DNA from: Bradyrhizobium sp. LMTR 3 | GTDB lineage: Bacteria > Pseudomonadota > Alphaproteobacteria > Rhizobiales > Xanthobacteraceae | Length of the DNA stretch: 64,000 nucleotides | Assembly (NCBI RefSeq): GCF_001693485.1 | Contig: NZ_MAXC01000051.1 | Location: forward strand, 248,001-312,000 | Reading direction: 5' to 3' | Part shown: one piece after another, positions 49,246 to 57,576 of the stretch | Position numbering within the stretch: the stretch's first letter is position 1 | Layout: each line of letters opens with the position of its first letter | Translations under genes and position numbers: made by a program | The notes under the pieces: model-generated | Database searches by the model: none | What the model was told of the DNA's origin: nothing | Seen by the model: only the letters and a program-made list of their open reading frames with translations

Positions 49246-50442
49246 ATGGCCGCAAGCCCCGATCCCGTCGTCATCCTTTCCGCCGCCCGCACGCCGCTTG
49301 GCCGGTTCATGGGTGAGTTGTCCCCCTTCAGCGCGCACAGGCTCGGCGCTCACGTGATCGGCGCGGCTCTGGAACGGGCGAAACTCGCGCCGGAGCGGAT
49401 CGAGGAGGTGTTCATGGGCAACGTGCTACCGGCCGGACAGGGCCAGGCGCCGGCACGCCAGGCCGCGCGCGGCGCTGGACTGCCTGACGCCACCGGCGCC
49501 ACCACGGTCAACAAGGTGTGCGGCTCCGGCATGAAGGCGACGATGCTGGCGCACGACATCATCAATGCCGGTTCAGCTTCGATCGTGCTATCCGGCGGCA
49601 TGGAGAGCATGTCGAACGCGCCCTATCTGCTGGCCAAGGCGCGCGGCGGCTATCGCGCCGGGCATGACCGGATCATCGATCACATGATGATGGACGGGCT
49701 GGAAGACGCCTACGAGACCGGCCGCTCGATGGGCGACTTCGGCGAGGCCACCGCGGAGGCCTATCAGTTCACCCGCAAGGACCAGGACGCCTACGCGATG
49801 GAGACCTTGACCCGCGCCCGCAAGGCGGTCGAGGGCGGCGCGTTCAGGGCCGAGATCGCGCCGATCACATTGGCCGAGAAGGCGGGCCCGCGTGTCGTCG
49901 CCAATGACGAGCATCCGCTCAAGGTGGATCCGGCGAAGATTCCCGGATTGAAGCCCGCGTTCCGCAGTAACGGCACCATCACGCCGGCCGCCTCTTCCGC
50001 GAACGCCGACGGCGCCGCCGCGCTGGTTCTGGCCAGACGCTCGCTGGCCGATCACGACGGGCTGCCCGTGCTCGCCGAGATCATGGGCCACGCCACCCAC
50101 AGCCAGGAGCCGCAATGGTTCACCACCGCGCCGATCCCGGCGATCCGCAAGCTGCTCGACAAGGTCGGCTGGGCTGTTTCCGACGTCGACCTGTTCGAGA
50201 TCAACGAAGCGTTCGCAGTGGTGGCGATGGCGGCGCAGAAGGATCTCGGCATTCCCGACGAAAAGCTGAACGTCAATGGCGGCGCCTGCGCGCTCGGCCA
50301 CCCGATCGGCGCCACCGGCGCGCGACTGATCGTGACGCTGCTGCATGCGCTGGAAGCGCGGAACCTAAAGCGCGGTATCGCTGCGCTCTGCATCGGCGGC
50401 GGAGAAGCGACCGCGATCGCCGTCGAGCGCGCCGCACGCTGA
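49246..50442 (+). CDS. Acetyl-CoA acetyltransferase (thiolase)
   Basis: A 398-residue thiolase. The acyl-accepting Cys is residue 92 in NKVCGSGMK, the second active site is NGGACALGHPIGATGAR and the C-terminal Cys region is AALCIGGGEATA. AGGAGA precedes the ATG at 49246; the frame is open further upstream through the repeat but that part is not protein-like. It either condenses two acetyl-CoA or cleaves 3-ketoacyl-CoA. It could finish beta-oxidation of the alicyclic intermediates, but it is 18 kb away and unlinked, so this is only a possibility. Confidence 0.95.
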   Translation: MAASPDPVVILSAARTPLGRFMGELSPFSAHRLGAHVIGAALERAKLAPERIEEVFMGNVLPAGQGQAPARQAARGAGLPDATGATTVNKVCGSGMKATMLAHDIINAGSASIVLSGGMESMSNAPYLLAKARGGYRAGHDRIIDHMMMDGLEDAYETGRSMGDFGEATAEAYQFTRKDQDAYAMETLTRARKAVEGGAFRAEIAPITLAEKAGPRVVANDEHPLKVDPAKIPGLKPAFRSNGTITPAASSANADGAAALVLARRSLADHDGLPVLAEIMGHATHSQEPQWFTTAPIPAIRKLLDKVGWAVSDVDLFEINEAFAVVAMAAQKDLGIPDEKLNVNGGACALGHPIGATGARLIVTLLHALEARNLKRGIAALCIGGGEATAIAVERAAR

Positions 50443-50502
50443 TTGGGCCGTCGGAAGGACTGCGAGCGGCGCGAAGGGTGTCGCTCGCCGTTTTCCGACC
50501 CC

Positions 50503-51408
50503 TCAAGCTGCAAGGGAGGCATGTCTCAAGCGCCTTGTCGCCGCACGCCTGACCTTTTCGAAGGCTAAAGCTTCGATCTGCCGCACGCGCTCGCCGGAAA
50601 TCGACAGTTCACGCCCGAGTTCTTCCAGACTCGGCGGATCCTCGCGAAGCCGCCGGGCCTCGAACACGTGGCGCTCCCGCGCCGTCAGAACATCGAGGGC
50701 CGAATGGAGCGCCCTCGCCCATTGCCCGCCTTCATCCTGCTCGGCGATCATAGCCTCCGCGTTCGGCGAAGGGTCGACCAGCCTCGCTTCCCATTCGGTA
50801 GGCCCGTCATCATCGACGGATGCATTCAGGGAAAGGTCGCCCGTCAGACGGCCGTTCATCTCGATCACATCGCGAACAGGGACCGCGAGTTCCCTCGCGA
50901 CGGCCTCGGCCACCTCCGGCGTAAGGCCCGTCCTGTCGCCTCCGAACTTGCGCATGGCGCGCCTGAGCCCGAAGAACAGCTTCCGCTGAGCGGCCGTCGT
51001 CCCGATCTTGACCAGCGAGCGCGACCGCAGAATGTAATCGTGGATCGCGGCCTTGATCCACCACAATGCGTAGGTGGAGAACCTCGCGCCACGGCCCGGC
51101 TCGAAATGCGAGGCCGCGATGACGAGGCCGAGATTGGCCTCCCCGATCAGATCGGCAAGCGGCAGGTCGTATCGCTGGTAGCGGCGCGCCACCTTGGCCG
51201 CGAGCCGGAGATGGCTGGTGACGAGCGCATCGGTAGCGCTTCGGTCTCGATGCTGCTGCCAGCGCCGGGCAAGCTGCTGCTCGCGCGTCGGTTCAAGCAG
51301 AGCGTATCGCTTGATGAGTGCGGCATATTCATCGACGATATCTCGTGATCTGTCTCCAGTCAGCGGCTCGCGCCTGTCTGACAGTATGGTCGTGCTGTGG
51401 GCGTTCAT
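50503..51408 (-). CDS. rpoH: RNA polymerase sigma-32 family factor
   Basis: A 301-residue group 3-like sigma factor of the RpoH type. Region 2 contains LPLADLIGEANLGLVIAASHFEPGRGARFSTYA and WWIKAAIHDYIL; the RpoH box is QRKLFFGLRR; region 4 is LEELGRELSISGERVRQIEALAFEKVRRA. The ATG at 51408 has GGAG nine bases upstream. Alphaproteobacteria often have several RpoH paralogues with different stress regulons; the N-terminal residues and the context (no heat-shock gene adjacent) do not tell which paralogue this is. Confidence 0.92.
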   Translation of the reverse strand: MNAHSTTILSDRREPLTGDRSRDIVDEYAALIKRYALLEPTREQQLARRWQQHRDRSATDALVTSHLRLAAKVARRYQRYDLPLADLIGEANLGLVIAASHFEPGRGARFSTYALWWIKAAIHDYILRSRSLVKIGTTAAQRKLFFGLRRAMRKFGGDRTGLTPEVAEAVARELAVPVRDVIEMNGRLTGDLSLNASVDDDGPTEWEARLVDPSPNAEAMIAEQDEGGQWARALHSALDVLTARERHVFEARRLREDPPSLEELGRELSISGERVRQIEALAFEKVRRAATRRLRHASLAA

Positions 51409-51420
51409 CGGTGGCTCCAA

Positions 51421-51843
51421 TCCATCGGGTCCGGCAGACAGACCCTAGGAGAAGACGCCGCGATGCAGCCATTAAATTGGAATTGAGGAATCTAAATTCG
51501 CTGTTAGCGTCCGCGCCGCTTTGGTCTCGATTTCAAAATCGCACGATCTCGTTTGAGGCGAGATCGCGAAATCTCGATCGGTGAGCATTCGCGCGCTCGT
51601 GCGAATTTCAAACGACCGCTTCCCTGCAAACGCTTTGCACGACAGATCAAGACCAGTTGAGCTTTGTAAAAGGCAATTTAGTGGGACGAGGTCGCGCCCG
51701 CCCTACATCTCCGTCATGCATCCGCTGCCTGGATGCAGCCTCAAGCGAGCAGTTCGTATTCGAAAAGAACACGCGCCCGTTGCGGCATGCGACCGCGCAT
51801 GCGCGTCCAGCGAATTGCCGCATAGATGATATGGAGAAAGACA
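51421..51843. other. Gene-free divergent region between rpoH and a small secreted-protein gene
   Basis: No gene is supported in these 423 bases. An 8-bp inverted repeat CGATCTCG / CGAGATCG (51544-51566) is visible, plus ATCTCGATCG just after; it could be a regulatory element or chance. Confidence 0.45.
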
Positions 51844-52137
51844 ATGACCTCGATCAAGAGCATCGCTGTCGCAGGATTGCTGTCGATGATGGCGGCAGCG
51901 CCCGCCTTCGCGCAAGAAGCCATCCAGGAGCCGGGCAATTTTGCGTTTTTCTATCCCAATCTGGACGTCCTGAATGGCGGCGCACCCACGCCGGCTTACA
52001 GGATGGAAGGGCTGCCGCCCTCGGTGATGCAGGCCTATAACGAAAGGGAAAGCGGCATGGCCGGCCCCAGCGTCTGGCAGCATCGGCGTGTACACCACGC
52101 ATCCCGCACCGAGCATGATGGCCGCCGGCATGGATGA
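51844..52137 (+). pseudogene. Small secreted protein gene, apparently frameshifted near its 3' end
   Basis: The ATG follows ATGGAGAAAGAC. The first 75 residues look natural: signal peptide (SIKSI... AAPAFAQE), then EPGNFAFFYPNLDVLNGGAPTP. After GPSVW the frame turns His/Arg-rich (HRRVHHASRTEH) and stops at 52137. Removing one T at about 52075 restores GPSVGSIGVYTTHPAPSMMAAGMDDVGG (split here: GSIGVYTTHP, APSMMAAGMD), ending at 52150, just before the convergent kinase stop. I read this as a single-base insertion or a sequencing error. The intact product would be a small exported protein of unknown function. Confidence 0.65.
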
Positions 52138-52154
52138 CGTTGGCGGATAGCGAT

Positions 52155-53519
52155 CTATGTCCGGCCACCTTCCTCATCGGGGCAAACGATCTCCACCCGG
52201 CCTCCCGGGCCGGCGTGGATGATCAGGCGAAAGCCGTGGAGCTTCACGATTGCCGAGACCAGGTTGAGTCCGAGGCCGATGCCCGGCGTATTGCGAATTT
52301 TGTCCGAGCGATAGAACCGGCGCAACACCGCTTCATGTTCCTGCGCGCTGATCCCCGGACCCGTATCTGTCACACGCAAGATGGTCTCGCCCTCGCCGCG
52401 CAGCAGCGCGAGTTCGACCCTGCCGCTCCGGGGCGTGAACTTAATGGCATTGTCGACGAGATTGGCCACAGCCTCCAGCAGCAGGTCGCGATCGCCGCGC
52501 ACGGAAACCTTGTCGGCTATGGTCACGCTCAGCGCGATCTGCTTGTCTTCGGCGATCGGCTCGTACATGTCGCAGACCTCGCGCAGCATGTCGCCGAGCG
52601 CAACGTCGCCGAAGGCGGACGACCGGCGGCTGTTCTCGATCTCGGCGAGCCGCAACAGCGCCGTGACGATCGACAGCGACTGGTCAATGCCGGCGATGGC
52701 CTTGTCGACAACCTCCTGGAGCTGCGCCAGGGTCGGCGCGTTGGTACGGCCGCGTTCGAGCGTCAGACGAGCGCGCGTCAGCGGCGTTCGCAAATCGTGG
52801 GCGATGTCGTTGCCGACGCCGGCCAGCGCGTTGATCGTGGTCTCCAGCTCATCGAGCATGCCGTTTACGATGGCGGCAAGCCGCGAGAACGGCTCATCGG
52901 CGTTGCTGTGCGGCAGCCGCTCGTGCAGATCGCCTGCGATGATGCGCTGGACCCGCAAATTGACCTGCTCGACCCGCCGGCGGGCGCGCGCGCTCAGCCA
53001 GGCGCCTGCGAGCAACCAGAGACAGAACGCGGGCAACAGGCCGAGCGCGAGCGCGGCGCCGACGACCTTGAAGACCTCGGTGGTTTCGTCGACGTTCCGT
53101 CCGATCACCAAAATGTCGCCGTTATCAAGGCGACGCGCGACGGTTCTGACCGATGTTGGGCCGGCTTCCTTGCTATCGAGGCGCAGCAGCGGCACGCTGC
53201 GCGCCGGAGCGCCGATATCGAGCCTGTCCGGCAGCGCCGCGACGTTGCCGGCAAGACGCTTCCCCTTTGCGTCGAACACGCCGGAGAACTGGACGCCGCG
53301 CGAATCCTGTTCGAGATGATCGTCGAGCGCGCCGATCATGCGCTCGCGCGGCAATCCTGCAAAGAAGCCGGCCTGCGTCGTGATCATGCGATCGGAACGC
53401 GCGATCAGGTAGTTGTCGATGCTGAAGTAGATGAAGGCGAATAGTACGATGACAACGATCGCAAACAGCGCCGCCAGTGCGGCGGTCCAGTGAAACGTCT
53501 TCGAGCGGATGAACTGCAA
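52155..53519 (-). CDS. Sensor histidine kinase (EnvZ/TctE-like)
   Basis: A 454-residue inner-membrane kinase. Two membrane helices (residues about 12-35 and 170-190) enclose a periplasmic region of about 130 residues. HAMP follows, then the H box NDIAHDLRTPLTR, N box NLVDNAIKFTP, G1 DTGPGI and G2 GIGLGLNLV. It is encoded 80 bases downstream of the response-regulator gene. The signal is unknown; the nearby RND efflux genes make toxic-compound or envelope sensing plausible. Confidence 0.94.
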   Translation of the reverse strand: MQFIRSKTFHWTAALAALFAIVVIVLFAFIYFSIDNYLIARSDRMITTQAGFFAGLPRERMIGALDDHLEQDSRGVQFSGVFDAKGKRLAGNVAALPDRLDIGAPARSVPLLRLDSKEAGPTSVRTVARRLDNGDILVIGRNVDETTEVFKVVGAALALGLLPAFCLWLLAGAWLSARARRRVEQVNLRVQRIIAGDLHERLPHSNADEPFSRLAAIVNGMLDELETTINALAGVGNDIAHDLRTPLTRARLTLERGRTNAPTLAQLQEVVDKAIAGIDQSLSIVTALLRLAEIENSRRSSAFGDVALGDMLREVCDMYEPIAEDKQIALSVTIADKVSVRGDRDLLLEAVANLVDNAIKFTPRSGRVELALLRGEGETILRVTDTGPGISAQEHEAVLRRFYRSDKIRNTPGIGLGLNLVSAIVKLHGFRLIIHAGPGGRVEIVCPDEEGGRT

Positions 53520-53599
53520 GTGAAGCTTCCCGAACCTGCCGTCCGATTACCCTGCCGGCCCGACGGCGCGGGCGCCCCGGCACAGTCGCTATGCATCCG

Positions 53600-54277
53600 T
53601 CAGGGCACGGCGTGCAGAATGAACCCCGCGCCGCGTACATTGTGAATCATCGGGGTGTCGCCGGGGCCGTCGACCTTGTGCCGCACGCGGCCCATATGAA
53701 CGTCGACCAAATTGGTGGCCGGAACGAATTTGTAGTTCCAGACCTCCTCGAGCAGCATCGCCCGCGTCAATAGCTGGTCGCTTCGCCGCATCATGTATTC
53801 GAGCAGGCGAAACTCGCGTGGCAAAAGGTCAATCCTGCGCTCGCCGCGCCTTGCCGTGCGTTCGATCAGGTCGAGCTCGAGCTGTCCGACACGCAAGGTC
53901 GTTTCCCGCGTTTCCGGCGGACGGCGGAGCAACGCCTCGATGCGCGCGACGAGCTCGACGATCGCAAACGGCTTTGTGAGGTAGTCGTCACCGCCCATCC
54001 GCAAGCCGCGCACGCGGTCATCGACCGCGCCAAGTGCGCTCAGCACCAGCACCGGCGTGCGCACCTGGTCCTTCCGCAGCGACTCGATCACGGTGAGGCC
54101 ATCCATCCCCGGCAGCAGGCGGTCGACGATCATGGCATCCGGCCGCAGGTCGCGCGCCTTGGCAAGGCCATCCAGCCCGTCAGCCGACCATTCGACCTCG
54201 AAGCCGCGATCGGCCAGCTCGGCGGTGATTTCCCCCGCCGTCTCGTTGTCGTCTTCTATGAGAAGAACCTTTGTCAT
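53600..54277 (-). CDS. OmpR-family response regulator
   Basis: A 225-residue regulator with an intact receiver (acidic pair in LLIEDDNETAGE, phospho-Asp in MIVDRLLPG, Lys in YLTKPF) and a C-terminal winged helix (LLPREFRLLEYMMR, then NLVDVHMGRVRHKVD). The start at 54277 is chosen because MTKVLLIED fits the family N-terminus. It pairs with the histidine kinase downstream and lies divergent from the secreted-protein/RND genes, which are candidate targets. Confidence 0.95.
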   Translation of the reverse strand: MTKVLLIEDDNETAGEITAELADRGFEVEWSADGLDGLAKARDLRPDAMIVDRLLPGMDGLTVIESLRKDQVRTPVLVLSALGAVDDRVRGLRMGGDDYLTKPFAIVELVARIEALLRRPPETRETTLRVGQLELDLIERTARRGERRIDLLPREFRLLEYMMRRSDQLLTRAMLLEEVWNYKFVPATNLVDVHMGRVRHKVDGPGDTPMIHNVRGAGFILHAVP

Positions 54278-54580
54278 CCGATCGGTCCGATTGCCATCAA
54301 GATATCCGCTCGCCACAAGGTGACAATGATATGCCGGCCAGCCGACAAAGCCAGGGCGACGCCCGCATGCCCCAAACAGTTAGCTCGCGGCGGCGCGCGG
54401 CGCCAATAAATTGCGATTTAATGAAAGGCGGGCGTGTATTGCCTCGTCCAGCCGGCGCGATTTCGGTTCACGGCGAGTTGAAAGCACGTGAGGCGATATT
54501 CCCTTTGGACGAGGACGAGCCGGCCGCACGTCACAGCAAGAAGCCAGTCCGGCTTCCCTCTCATCGAATGGAGAAAACCC
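54278..54580. other. Gene-free divergent region between the response regulator and small exported genes
   Basis: I see no gene and no clear operator in these 303 bases. The ribosome-binding site ATGGAGAAAA of the downstream small gene is at the right end. Confidence 0.4.
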
Positions 54581-54811
54581 ATGCGCAAAGTGAAACTCCT
54601 GTCGGCTGCGCTCCTCGCCGCAGCCACCCTCGCCACGCCGGCCCTCGCCGCCCCGCACATGGCCCGGCACGTCGTAACCAATGACAATGCGGGCGTAATG
54701 TCGGTCATGCATCGTAACGATGGCAATAGCTGCGTCCGCGCACCGGACGTCGGCGCTTTCGCCACGGCACCCTGGACCGCTCCGCCCTGCGAGCCGAACA
54801 CGGGTTACTGA
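54581..54811 (+). CDS. Small exported protein (76 aa)
   Basis: A 76-residue protein with a clear signal peptide (MRKVK, Ala/Leu-rich core, LAAPH). The mature 53 residues contain two Cys (NSCVRAP and PPCEP) that could form a disulfide, and end in EPNTGY. GGAGAAAA precedes the ATG. It is followed by a strong terminator, so it is a monocistronic unit. Function unknown. Confidence 0.85.
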   Translation: MRKVKLLSAALLAAATLATPALAAPHMARHVVTNDNAGVMSVMHRNDGNSCVRAPDVGAFATAPWTAPPCEPNTGY

Positions 54812-54843
54812 GCCGCGAACGCTGCGATGTGACAACGCCCCAT

Positions 54844-54883
54844 AACGGGTTGGCGGGATTCCCCGCCAACCCGTTCTTCTTTG
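54844..54883 (+). terminator. Rho-independent terminator after the small exported protein gene
   Basis: A perfect 14-bp stem AACGGGTTGGCGGG / CCCGCCAACCCGTT with a four-base loop is followed by TTCTTCTTTG. It lies 33 bases after the stop codon. Confidence 0.92.
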
Positions 54884-55073
54884 CCATGCGCAAGGAAGCT
54901 CGCCCTCGATGTCCGTACAGCGCCGCTCTGGTTCGTGAACGCCACTAACATCGAATTTAATGGATGCGTTGTGCACCGCACCTACCTGTCACCCATCCGA
55001 CGTTTGGTCCGCGCGACCCGCTGAAGCTCGCGCGTCACAGCGCCGAACAATCTGGCTGAAAAGGAGTATCACG

Positions 55074-55445
55074 ATGAAACGGATGATCACGATACTGGCG
55101 ACAGCTCTTCTCGCGTCGAGCCTGATGGCGGGCGCGGCCGAAGCCCGCGGTGGTGGCGGTGGCGGCGGTCACGGCGGAGGTTTTGGCGGCGGCCATATGG
55201 GCGGCGGCTTTGGCGGCGGCGCCCATTTCGGCGGCATCGGCGGCGAACATGTCGGAGGCTTTGGCGGCAGCCACATCGGCGGCATCGGTCATTTTGGCGA
55301 GCACGGCTTCGGGCTGCACCAGCACGCCGCGCACCGCTTCGGCGGATACGGACCGGGGTACGGCTACGGATACTACGGTTATCCCGATTGCTACGACTGG
55401 TACTACCTGCACCCCTACAGCCCATTGCCCCTGAGCTGTAGCTGA
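55074..55445 (+). CDS. Glycine/His-rich exported protein (123 aa)
   Basis: A signal peptide (MKRMITILATALLASSLMAG, cleaved near AEA-R) leads to a mature protein that is mainly Gly with His and Phe: GGGGG runs, repeated GGxHxGG, then QHAAHRFGGYGPGYGYGYYGY and a C-terminus with two or three Cys. A strong AAAAGGAG site precedes the ATG. Such proteins are probably disordered, envelope-associated and metal-binding through His. Exact role unknown. Confidence 0.85.
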   Translation: MKRMITILATALLASSLMAGAAEARGGGGGGGHGGGFGGGHMGGGFGGGAHFGGIGGEHVGGFGGSHIGGIGHFGEHGFGLHQHAAHRFGGYGPGYGYGYYGYPDCYDWYYLHPYSPLPLSCS

Positions 55446-55605
55446 ACCCGCCGCGCAGGACCCTGCGCGCGGGCTGTCGGTTCGGAGAACGTCTTCCTGC
55501 TTTCTTCAAACGTCCTCCGGACCGATCCCCCCAACAGTTCGAAAGATATCGCGTGGACGTCGCGCCACGCGTTGTCGTGCCGGTCGAACGGTACTGGAGA
55601 GCAAC

Positions 55606-56370
55606 ATGAAACGCTTCCTGATAATCACGGCAGCATCTGCCTTGCTGTGCGGCCCGGCCTTTGCGCAGCAGGCTCAGGTGATGCCGACGCCTTTGCTGGC
55701 GGCGACCTCGCCACTGGGCATGGTGCCAAGCGCGCCGGTCGGCGGCACCGGCATCCCGCTCGGCGCAACGGAAATCGCCTCACCCGGTGTGAGTCCCGCA
55801 CCGGCCGACCAGACTGGCACAATCGGCAGCACCGTGTGCTCGACGATCGGCACGGCACCGTCGACGATGTTCGGATCGGCTGCAACCTTCGACGGCGGCG
55901 GCGTGGCAGTCGGGACCGTCACACCGCAGAGCACGATGTCCGCGATGCCGATGGCGGGAGCGCCAAATTCGTCGGGAATGTCGTCATCGGGCATTCCGCC
56001 GACATCGGCCCTGATCGACACCTCGGGTACATCGAGCATGTGCGGCGCCGGCTCGGGCAGTCTAGCAGCATCATCGACGCCGATGTCTCCGGTGGCGCCG
56101 GGCGGCGTGGCGCGAACCGGCATTCCAATGGGTTCGACGGAGATCGCCAATCTCGGCGTCAGCTCCGCCGCGGCAGTGCCGACCATCGGCGTCGCGCCCA
56201 CCGTCAGCACCATCGCCTCAACGGTCCCGACGGTGCCCGCCCTCACGCTGCCGGCGCCGAATACGACCGCCGTCGCCGCGTCCACCGACGCCATCACAGG
56301 GATACCGAACATCACAGGGGCGCCGAACACGATACCAGGCCTATCAACCGCCGCCACGATGTTCCGTTGA
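55606..56370 (+). CDS. Exported Ala/Ser/Thr/Pro-rich protein with an internal duplication (254 aa)
   Basis: A signal peptide (MKRFLIITAASALLCGPAFA) is followed by a low-complexity mature part poor in charged residues. The unit TGIPLGATEIASPGVS recurs as TGIPMGSTEIANLGVS about 125 residues later, indicating a duplication; a Cys occurs in each half (STVCSTIG and SMCGAGS). No known family. It lies directly ahead of the RND adaptor gene, same direction, and may be co-transcribed. Confidence 0.8.
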   Translation: MKRFLIITAASALLCGPAFAQQAQVMPTPLLAATSPLGMVPSAPVGGTGIPLGATEIASPGVSPAPADQTGTIGSTVCSTIGTAPSTMFGSAATFDGGGVAVGTVTPQSTMSAMPMAGAPNSSGMSSSGIPPTSALIDTSGTSSMCGAGSGSLAASSTPMSPVAPGGVARTGIPMGSTEIANLGVSSAAAVPTIGVAPTVSTIASTVPTVPALTLPAPNTTAVAASTDAITGIPNITGAPNTIPGLSTAATMFR

Positions 56371-56397
56371 GCGGAAGCCCACGTGCGAGAAGCAGCC

Positions 56398-57576
56398 ATG
56401 AAAATGAAACTTGCAATACCCGCCGTCCTGTTCTGCGCCGTCGCCGCCGGCGGCCTTCTCTACTTCACGCAGGCCAATGCGTTCAAAGCCGCTGTCGCCG
56501 CCGCGCCGCCACCTCCGGTTCCGATCGTGGCCGGCGTGGTCGCGCAGCATGACGTGCCGATCTATCAGAACGGCGTCGGCACCGTGATCGCATACAACAC
56601 CGATGTCGTGCGAGCCCAGATCCAGGGCCAGCTCATCAGCATCAATTTCACCGAAGGGCAGACCGTCCATGCCGGCGACCTGCTCGCGCAAATCGATCCG
56701 CGCCCGTACCAGGCCCAGATCGACCAGTTCGAGGGCAATCTGGAGCGCGACCAGGCCCAGCTCACCAATGCCCGCGCCAATCTCGCGCGTTACAACCAAC
56801 TCGGCGACAAGGGCTGGGCCACGCCGCAACTGATCGAAACCCAGAAGGCGCAGGTCGGCCAGTTGGAGGCCGCGATCAAGACCGACCAGGCGCTGATCGA
56901 GGCGGCCAAGGTGCAACTTAGCTACACGCGGCTGACTTCGCCGATCGACGGCGTCGTCGGCATTCGCCAGATCGATGTCGGCAACATCATCAACCCGACG
57001 ACGGCCAACGGGCTCGTCGTCGTGACGCAGCTCGATCCCATCTCGCTGATCTTCACGCTGCCGGAAGGCGTGCTGCCGCAGATCCTCAAGCAACAGCAAG
57101 CGACCAAGACGCCGCTTCCGGTCCTGGCCTATAATCAGGATGACACTCTCCAGCTAGGCCGGGGCGAGCTCGCGCTGGTCAACAACGAGATCCTGCAGAC
57201 GACCGGCTCGATCCAGCTCAAGGCAACCTTTCCCAACAAGTCTCGCGAGCTGTGGCCCGGTGAACTGGTGAATGCGCGGCTGCTCGTCACGACCCGGCAT
57301 AACGGTCTGACCGTCCCCGCGTCGGTCGTGCAGCAGGGGCCGAACGGCGCCTATGCCTATGTCATCAAGCCCGACAGCACGGTAGCGATGCGCCCCGTCA
57401 AGGTCGCACAGATCACCGATGGCGAGGCGCTGATCGATACCGGCCTGAAGGCCGGCGAGCAGGTCGTCGTCGACGGACAATACCGGCTGCAGCCGGGCAC
57501 ACATGTCACGCTGCTGCATGGCGAAGCAGCCGAGGAAGCAGCGGCACAGCAAGCACAACAGGCGACGATCCCATGA
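56398..57576 (+). CDS. RND efflux periplasmic adaptor (MdtA/AcrA-like)
   Basis: A 392-residue membrane-fusion protein. An N-terminal hydrophobic anchor leads to QNGVGTVIAYNTDVVRAQIQGQ (barrel/lipoyl start), an alpha-hairpin, the second lipoyl half LTSPIDGVVGIRQIDVGN and a C-terminal tail rich in Ala/Gln. The ATG at 56398 is chosen over a GTG 15 bases upstream; both are possible. Its stop overlaps the start of the RND transporter (ATGA), so stoichiometric synthesis is likely. An outer-membrane channel gene is not in the window. Confidence 0.93.
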   Translation: MKMKLAIPAVLFCAVAAGGLLYFTQANAFKAAVAAAPPPPVPIVAGVVAQHDVPIYQNGVGTVIAYNTDVVRAQIQGQLISINFTEGQTVHAGDLLAQIDPRPYQAQIDQFEGNLERDQAQLTNARANLARYNQLGDKGWATPQLIETQKAQVGQLEAAIKTDQALIEAAKVQLSYTRLTSPIDGVVGIRQIDVGNIINPTTANGLVVVTQLDPISLIFTLPEGVLPQILKQQQATKTPLPVLAYNQDDTLQLGRGELALVNNEILQTTGSIQLKATFPNKSRELWPGELVNARLLVTTRHNGLTVPASVVQQGPNGAYAYVIKPDSTVAMRPVKVAQITDGEALIDTGLKAGEQVVVDGQYRLQPGTHVTLLHGEAAEEAAAQQAQQATIP

